Shown piece by piece: positions 15,132 to 19,375 of a DNA stretch of 19,375 bases. Below the pieces are notes generated by a model. It saw only the letters and a list, made by a program, of their open reading frames with translations, searched no databases and was not told the DNA's origin. How positions within the stretch are numbered: position 1 is the first letter of the stretch; each line of letters opens with the position of its first letter. Source of the DNA: Pseudomonadota bacterium (lineage in GTDB: Bacteria > Pseudomonadota > Gammaproteobacteria > Xanthomonadales > Xanthomonadaceae); contig JAEXBT010000106.1 of the NCBI GenBank assembly GCA_023393895.1, forward strand, positions 1-19,375. Reading direction: 5' to 3'. The translations under genes and the position numbers were made by a program.

Positions 15132-15521
15132 TCAGGCGACGCGCAGCAGCGCCATCACCATCAGCGCGATCACGCACACGATGCCGCCGAACCACACCAC
15201 GCTGCGCAGCGAGGCCCGATTGCCAACGTAGAACAGGCCATGCAGCACGCGGAAGACAACGAAGGCGAGTGCCAGCCAGCCGATGCGTTGTGCATCCACG
15301 CCGGCCAACTGCGCCATCAGCACGCTGGCAGCGAACGCGGGAAAGGCCTCGAATGCGTTCTTCTGCGCAGCATCGGCGCGGCGCACGCGCGGGTTCTCCT
15401 GCTTCTCCAGCCACTGCCGCGGATCGCGGTTGTCGAAACGCTTGCCGCCACTCTTGGCAACCATGGTCCAGACGTAGGGCAGCAGGGCGGCGATCAGCAC
15501 GCAGGCATAGGCAAGGGTCAT
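15132..15521 (-). CDS. MAPEG family membrane protein
   Basis: 129-residue integral membrane protein with four predicted helices: residues about 2-22, 57-75, 79-98 and 106-127. The polar loop after helix 1 (RFDNRDPRQWLEKQENPRVRRADAAQKNAFEAF, shown here in parts: RFDNRDPRQWLEK, then AAQKNAFEAFPAF) carries the MAPEG pattern of Arg/Asn and the AxxNxxEAFP segment. Eukaryotic MAPEG proteins are glutathione-dependent transferases and isomerases. Bacterial short members are mostly uncharacterised, so no reaction is assigned. Tail to tail with the Toprim gene, 12 bases between stops. Upstream lies the terminator of the M28 peptidase gene, so a separate promoter is expected in 15522-15575. Confidence 0.82.
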   Translation of the reverse strand: MTLAYACVLIAALLPYVWTMVAKSGGKRFDNRDPRQWLEKQENPRVRRADAAQKNAFEAFPAFAASVLMAQLAGVDAQRIGWLALAFVVFRVLHGLFYVGNRASLRSVVWFGGIVCVIALMVMALLRVA

Positions 15522-15572
15522 GGCAGTGCATCCTTCAGGGCGATGCCGTCATCATGCCCCACGGGCGTGGCC

Positions 15573-15602
15573 GGGAAAAAGACGGCGCCCGCAGGCGCCG
15601 TC
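15573..15602 (-). terminator. Intrinsic terminator of the M28 peptidase gene
   Basis: Perfect 9-bp stem, GACGGCGCC (15581-15589) with GGCGCCGTC (15594-15602) and a four-base loop. On the minus strand it is followed at once by TTTTTCCC (plus A run 15576-15580). It lies 23 bases past the M28 stop codon. It is the strongest terminator in the window. Confidence 0.85.
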
Positions 15603-15624
15603 GATACATCGGGTGTGGCTGCGC

Positions 15625-17325
15625 TCAGCGTTTGCCCGCCATCATCGCGTCGCGCTTGGCGCGGAACGCGCTGGTCTTCAGCCAGTTCGGCCAGGTGCCT
15701 TCGTTGGCGAGGGCATCGCCGACGATGTAGAGCGCGTTGAGGTCCTCGATGATGCCGTCGAGTTTCCAGCTGGCGTCGTACTCGTCGCTGGGCTTGTGAT
15801 AGCGGTTCTTGCGGTATTCGCCTTCCACCGCCTGGCCGGCGGCGGTGCCGCCCTCGAGCAGGTCGTCGCCGCCCTTCGCGTACAGCGCCGGGACGCCGGC
15901 TTTGGCGAAGTTGAAATGGTCGGAGCGGAAGTAGAAGCCGTCCTCGGGCGTTGCCTCGGCGGTCAGTATGCGGTTCTGCGTCTTGGCCGCTTTCTCCAGC
16001 AGCGTTTCGAGTTCGGAATTGCCCATGCCGACCACGGTCATGTTCTTCGAGCGGCCACCCACCGGCATTGCATCCATGTTGATGACGGCGACGGTCCTGT
16101 CCATCGGCACCGCCGGGTGGGCCACGTAGTACTTGGAACCGAGCAGGCCGGACTCCTCCAGCGTCACTGCCAGGAAGATGATCGAACGCTTCGGCTTCTG
16201 CTCGCCGCGGGCGAACTTCTCGGCGATCTCGATCACGCCTGCGACGCCGGTCGCGTTGTCCACCGCGCCGTTGTAGATGTTGTCCCCGGTCTCCCCCTCG
16301 TGCTGGCCGAGGTGGTCCCAGTGCGCCATGTAGACGATGGCCTCGTCCGGCGTTTCGCTGCCCGGAAGCAAGCCGATGACGTTGCGCGAGGTCTGCTCCT
16401 TGGTGGTGCTCTTGAGATCGACGGACAACGTGGCATTGAGCGGCATCGCCTTGAAGCCGCGCTTGCCGGCCGCCGCGCGCATCGCTTCCAGGTCCAGGCC
16501 GGCGTCGGCGAACAGCGTGCTGGCCTGTTCGCCGGTGATCCAGCCCTGCGCGGGCAGGCGCGGCTCGGGATCGTCGCTGGCCTTCAGGTCGTGCTGCGGA
16601 CCGGACCAGGAGTTCTTCACCACGTCCCAGCCATAGGAGGCGCCGGCATCGTCGTGGATGATGATCGCCGCGGCCGCGCCCTTGCGCGCGGCTTCCTCGA
16701 ACTTGTAGGTCCAGCGCCCGTAATAGGTCATGCGCTTGCCTTCGAACAGCTCCGGGTCCTGCGCGTGGAAGCCCGGGTCGTTGACGAACATCACCACCGT
16801 CTTGCCCTTGACGTCGACGCCGGCGTAATCGTTCCACTGCTGCTCAGGCGCATCCACGCCGTAACCGACGAAGACCATCTCGCTGCCGTCGATCTTCACG
16901 TCCGTCTGGCCGGTGCGGGTACCGATCACCATGTCCGGGCCGAACTTCAACTCACGTGTCTTGCCGTCCAGCACGATCCTCATCGTGGTGGAGGGATCGG
17001 CCTCGGTCACCACCATCGGCACGCTCTGGAACCAGTCACCGTTGTTGCCCGGCTGCAGGCCGATGCGCTCGAACTGCGCCTTGATGTAATCTACCGTCTT
17101 GTCCTCGCCGGCCGTGCCCGGGGCGCGGCCGGTGAACTCATCGGAAGCCAGCGTCTTCACCAGTTCCGCGTAGTCGGCGCTGTTGATGTCGGCGGTGAAA
17201 GCGTGGGTCGCGGCCGGCGCCGCCGGCGTCACGGGTGCGGCGGCCGCCGAAGCTTCCGGCGCGGGGGCGGGCTTGCAGGCGGCCAGCGCAACGGCAAGGC
17301 CGAGGATCAGGGGGCGATGCAGCAT
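15625..17325 (-). CDS. M28 family zinc aminopeptidase, lipoprotein
   Basis: 566-residue exported peptidase. The N-terminus MLHRPLILGLAVALAAC is a lipoprotein signal with lipobox LAAC and Cys17 as the lipidated residue; Lys follows at +2, so outer-membrane sorting is expected. An Ala/Pro linker of about 25 residues leads to an N-terminal region, a PA-like insert (about 140-265), then the M28 catalytic domain. Di-zinc and catalytic residues are visible: His335 and Asp337 (AHWDHLG), bridging Asp356 (GAVDNATG), Glu390-Glu391 (LEESGLLGS), Asp418 (NMDAMP) and His510 (YHKPSDEYD). The likely role is release of N-terminal amino acids or dipeptides from peptides in the periplasm or at the surface; related proteins are abundant in Xanthomonadales. 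GGAG five bases before ATG 17325 supports the start. A strong terminator follows the gene. Exact substrate unknown. Confidence 0.92.
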   Translation of the reverse strand: MLHRPLILGLAVALAACKPAPAPEASAAAAPVTPAAPAATHAFTADINSADYAELVKTLASDEFTGRAPGTAGEDKTVDYIKAQFERIGLQPGNNGDWFQSVPMVVTEADPSTTMRIVLDGKTRELKFGPDMVIGTRTGQTDVKIDGSEMVFVGYGVDAPEQQWNDYAGVDVKGKTVVMFVNDPGFHAQDPELFEGKRMTYYGRWTYKFEEAARKGAAAAIIIHDDAGASYGWDVVKNSWSGPQHDLKASDDPEPRLPAQGWITGEQASTLFADAGLDLEAMRAAAGKRGFKAMPLNATLSVDLKSTTKEQTSRNVIGLLPGSETPDEAIVYMAHWDHLGQHEGETGDNIYNGAVDNATGVAGVIEIAEKFARGEQKPKRSIIFLAVTLEESGLLGSKYYVAHPAVPMDRTVAVINMDAMPVGGRSKNMTVVGMGNSELETLLEKAAKTQNRILTAEATPEDGFYFRSDHFNFAKAGVPALYAKGGDDLLEGGTAAGQAVEGEYRKNRYHKPSDEYDASWKLDGIIEDLNALYIVGDALANEGTWPNWLKTSAFRAKRDAMMAGKR

Positions 17326-17375
17326 GGGGACTCCACGTCGGTGCGAGGCCCCGATGGTAGCGCGATCGCCTGTGC

Positions 17376-18161
17376 TTAGTCGGCTGGTGGGCGCGGCGTA
17401 TCGAACATCACCGGCGTCGCGCCGCTGACCTTGCCGATCCGTGCGCTGCGGTGCACGTACAGCTTGACCGGATGTTCGAAGGTGAGGCTGCCATCGACGC
17501 GGGCATCGGGCCCGATGACGATCCTTGGCGGTTGCGGCTTCACCTGCAGGTTGACGATGCGGATGCCGCCACCGTTGTTCGGCTTGCGCACCAGCAGGTT
17601 GCCGCGCACGTGCGAGCCGATACCGATGGTGATGTCGCCGGCATAGGTGGTGACGTCGCCGGCCACCTCGCTCGCCACCAGGCCGATCGCGCCGTTCACC
17701 GTGTGGATGCCGCGCGCCACCTGGCCGCCGCGACCGATGAACACGTCGCCGCTGACCGTGTTCGCCTGCGTCAGGCGGCTGCCGTCACCGTAGCGCACGT
17801 TGCCGCTGACCGTTTCCGCCGCGCCGGTGACCGCACGCGCACCGAATTCGATGTCACCGCTGACCGTTTCCACGTCACTGGCACGCACGTCGTCGTCGCC
17901 ATCGACATCGCCACTTACCGTGGTGATGCCTCCGGCCGTCACCTTGGCTGCGATGTCCACGTCACCGCTCACAGTGGTGACGCTGCCGCTGCGCGCGCCG
18001 GCGGCCAGATCGACATCGCCGCTCACCGTGGTCAGGTTGCCGGCCTGCTGGTTAGCGGCCACCGCGATGTCATCGCTGACCTTGCTCTGGTCCTGGGCGA
18101 TGGCGGGCGCGACAAGCACGAGGCCTGCGGCGAGGAGGAGGGGCGAGACGAACCGGGCCAT
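17376..18161 (-). CDS. Exported tandem-repeat (beta-solenoid-like) protein, DUF4097-like
   Basis: 261 residues, function unknown. Signal peptide MARFVSPLLLAAGLVLVAPA with cleavage likely after AIA (residue 22). Residues 44-189 are eight tandem repeats of 18-19 residues with consensus TTVSGDVDxxAxxxxGxV; the VSG core is kept in the first six and changes to VNG and YAG in the last two. Such short repeats with regular Gly, Asp and hydrophobics predict a right-handed beta-solenoid, as in DUF4097 and polymer-forming (bactofilin-like) proteins. The C-terminal 70 residues (RIVIGPDARVDGSLTFEHPV, then KLYVHRSARIGKVSG) carry two more degenerate turns. ATG 18161 has AAGGAA about seven bases upstream. 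It lies 50 bases upstream of the M28 gene on the same strand, so co-transcription is possible. The open frame continues upstream into the antisense of gpmI, which is not real. Confidence 0.82.
   Translation of the reverse strand: MARFVSPLLLAAGLVLVAPAIAQDQSKVSDDIAVAANQQAGNLTTVSGDVDLAAGARSGSVTTVSGDVDIAAKVTAGGITTVSGDVDGDDDVRASDVETVSGDIEFGARAVTGAAETVSGNVRYGDGSRLTQANTVSGDVFIGRGGQVARGIHTVNGAIGLVASEVAGDVTTYAGDITIGIGSHVRGNLLVRKPNNGGGIRIVNLQVKPQPPRIVIGPDARVDGSLTFEHPVKLYVHRSARIGKVSGATPVMFDTPRPPAD
17595..18032 (-). repeat. Eight coding tandem repeats of 54-57 bases
   Basis: In-frame direct repeats within the exported protein, read on the minus strand. Units are 18, 18, 18, 18, 18, 19, 18 and 19 codons, each beginning with a codon pair for T/E/N/H-T and the V-S-G-D-V core. 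Copies share the short DNA core accgctgaccgt or close variants on the plus strand. The repeats are diverged, so slippage between units is probably rare. Confidence 0.85.
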
Positions 18162-18206
18162 GGGTGTTCCTTCAGCGGTGATGCCGGGAGGGCAGCGTTC
18201 GCGGAC

Positions 18207-18212
18207 TACAAT
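18207..18212 (+). promoter_or_regulatory. Possible -10 element for gpmI
   Basis: TACAAT matches TATAAT at five of six positions and lies 52 bases before the gpmI ATG. No good -35 is present at 16-18 bases. Between it and the gene lies an inverted repeat, GCCCGC-AC-GCGGGC (18221-18234), that would fall in the mRNA leader. Weakly supported. Confidence 0.35.
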
Positions 18213-18263
18213 TCCACATCGCCCGCACGCGGGCATCCGCCATAAGTCACTGGTTCCCACGTC

Positions 18264-19375
18264 ATGCCCGAAGCCGCCTCGCGTCCCAAGCCCGTCGTCC
18301 TGCTCATCCTGGACGGCTGGGGCCACCGCGAAGACCCGCGCGACAATGCGCTCGCGATCGCCGACATCCCGAACTGGCGTCGGCTCTGGCAGGAGCGTCC
18401 GCACACGCTGATCCACACCGAAGGCCGCCACGTCGGCCTGCCGGACGGGCAGATGGGCAATTCCGAGGTCGGCCACATGAACCTGGGCGCCGGCCGCATC
18501 GTCTACCAGGACCTGACCCGGATCGATGCCGCCATCGAGGATGGCAGCTTCTTCGACAACCCGGCGCTGGTGAATGCCTGCGAGGCAGCGAAGGCCGAGG
18601 GCCGCGTGCTGCACGTGATGGGCCTGCTCTCACCCGGTGGCGTGCACAGCCACGAGGCGCATGTCTTCGCGATGCTGCGGTTGGCCGCGCGACGCGGCGT
18701 GCCACGGGTGGCGGTGCATGCCTTCCTCGATGGCCGCGACACCCCGCCGCGCTCGGCGCGCGAAAGCCTCGAGGCGCTGGAAACGCTCTGCGGCGAGCTC
18801 GGCAATGCGCGCATCGCCAGCGTGTCCGGTCGTTATTACGCGATGGACCGCGACCAACGCTGGGAGCGCGTCGAGGCCGCATGGCGGGCGATGGTCGAAG
18901 CCGAAGGCATGCACGTCGCGCCCGGTGCGCTGGCGGCGCTCGATGCCGCCTACGCGCGTGGCGAGAACGATGAGTTCGTGCAGCCGACCGTGATCGGCGA
19001 AGGTGCCCGTATCGAGGATGGCGACGCGATGGTGTTCATGAACTTCCGCGCCGATCGCGCGCGCCAGCTCGCGGCCGCCTTCGTGCAGCCCGATTTCGCC
19101 GGGTTCCCCATGCGTCGCCCGGCACTCGCCGATTTCGTCTGCCTGACCGAATATGACGCCAGGTTGCCGGCCACGCTGGCCTGGCCGCCGGACACGCTGC
19201 CGAACACGCTGGGCGAAGTGCTGGCTGCGCACGGGCTGAGCCAGTTGCGCATCGCCGAAACGGAGAAGTACGCGCACGTCACCTTCTTCTTCAGCGGTGG
19301 CCGCGAGGACCTCTATGCCGGCGAGGCGCGCACGCTGATCCCGAGCCCCAAGGTCGCCACCTACGACCTGCAGCC
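18264..19375 (+). CDS. gpmI: Cofactor-independent phosphoglycerate mutase, N-terminal part (cut by window end)
   Basis: Interconverts 3- and 2-phosphoglycerate in glycolysis and gluconeogenesis using two Mn ions and a serine nucleophile. 370 codons are visible of about 510 expected. The alkaline-phosphatase-like start [10 protein letters not shown] (metal ligand Asp17) and the phosphoserine Ser67 in [15 protein letters not shown] are exact. Also present are the iPGM substrate-binding segments [40 protein letters not shown], and [13 protein letters not shown]. Near the edge come [17 protein letters not shown] and [10 protein letters not shown]. The rest of the phosphatase domain and the remaining metal ligands lie outside. 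Start ATG 18264 gives the normal distance to the signature; no clear ribosome binding site precedes it. Divergent from the repeat protein with 102 bases between starts. Confidence 0.97.
   Translation, partial: MPEAASRPKPVVLLILDGWGHREDPRDNALAIADIPNWRRLWQERPHTLIHTEGRHVGLPDGQMGNSEVGHMNLGAGRIVYQDLTRIDAAIEDGSFFDNPALVNACEAAKAEGRVLHVMGLLSPGGVHSHEAHVFAMLRLAARRGVPRVAVHAFLDGRDTPPRSARESLEALETLCGELGNARIASVSGRYYAMDRDQRWERVEAAWRAMVEAEGMHVAPGALAALDAAYARGENDEFVQPTVIGEGARIEDGDAMVFMNFRADRARQLAAAFVQPDFAGFPMRRPALADFVCLTEYDARLPATLAWPPDTLPNTLGEVLAAHGLSQLRIAETEKYAHVTFFFSGGREDLYAGEARTLIPSPKVATYDLQ

Noticed and set aside
15520..17379. 619-residue plus-strand open frame antisense to the M28 peptidase
   Set aside because: Shadow of the minus-strand peptidase with typical Val/Leu/Arg/His-rich composition. 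It also reads through the M28 terminator hairpin and its lipoprotein signal region.
17595..18032. CRISPR-like regular short repeats on the plus strand
   Set aside because: The repeats are diverged, in frame, spaced by 54-57 bases with repeat content throughout, and encode a protein solenoid. There are no unique spacers and no cas genes.

Overview
This is a GC-rich bacterial chromosome segment that reads as a gammaproteobacterium of the Xanthomonadales (Lysobacteraceae: Lysobacter, Luteimonas, Thermomonas or a relative). The call rests on protein content, strong GC bias at third codon positions, and the gene order radC / coaBC-dut-algC and pyrE / crc-like exonuclease. As recalled, the same sets of neighbours occur in Pseudomonas. 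No species is claimed. The window is mostly densely packed housekeeping DNA. I see no tRNA, rRNA, insertion sequence, prophage gene or CRISPR array. No gap between genes exceeds about 165 bases.

Left part (1-5827): the 5' portion of argS (minus, cut by the window edge) and radC (minus) lie opposite a tightly coupled plus-strand operon. That operon is coaC-coaB-dut-algC, with overlaps of 4, 1 and 4 bases. It covers coenzyme A synthesis, dUTP removal and sugar-phosphate mutation. CoaBC, normally one bifunctional chain, is here two overlapping reading frames. AlgC carries an N-terminal extension of about 350 residues with two membrane segments.

Middle part (5840-12596): a minus-strand operon of GNAT acetyltransferase, pyrE and a secreted coiled-coil protein, joined by 4-base ATGA overlaps. 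It diverges from a plus-strand pair, a Crc-like ExoIII family nuclease and the muropeptide permease ampG. Facing ampG on the minus strand are anmK (anhydro-MurNAc kinase) and a MepM-like M23 endopeptidase. Together these place peptidoglycan cutting, muropeptide import and anhMurNAc phosphorylation side by side.

Right part (12597-19375): a 163-base AT-rich divergent control region with repeated TTTGAC/GTCAAA half-sites separates the M23 gene from tyrS. Then come a TfoX N-terminal domain protein (minus), a free-standing ParE/GyrB C-terminal-half (Toprim) protein (plus), a MAPEG membrane protein (minus), an M28 zinc peptidase lipoprotein (minus), an exported protein built of eight tandem 18-19 residue TVSGDV repeats (minus), and the first 370 codons of gpmI (plus, cut by the window end).

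The most unusual items are the stand-alone Toprim protein, which keeps its catalytic acidic residues but lacks the ATPase half of a type IIA topoisomerase; the split coaC/coaB; the Crc-like protein with an intact nuclease active site; and the repeat protein. No obviously new multi-gene system is visible. The candidates for novelty are single genes and regulatory elements.
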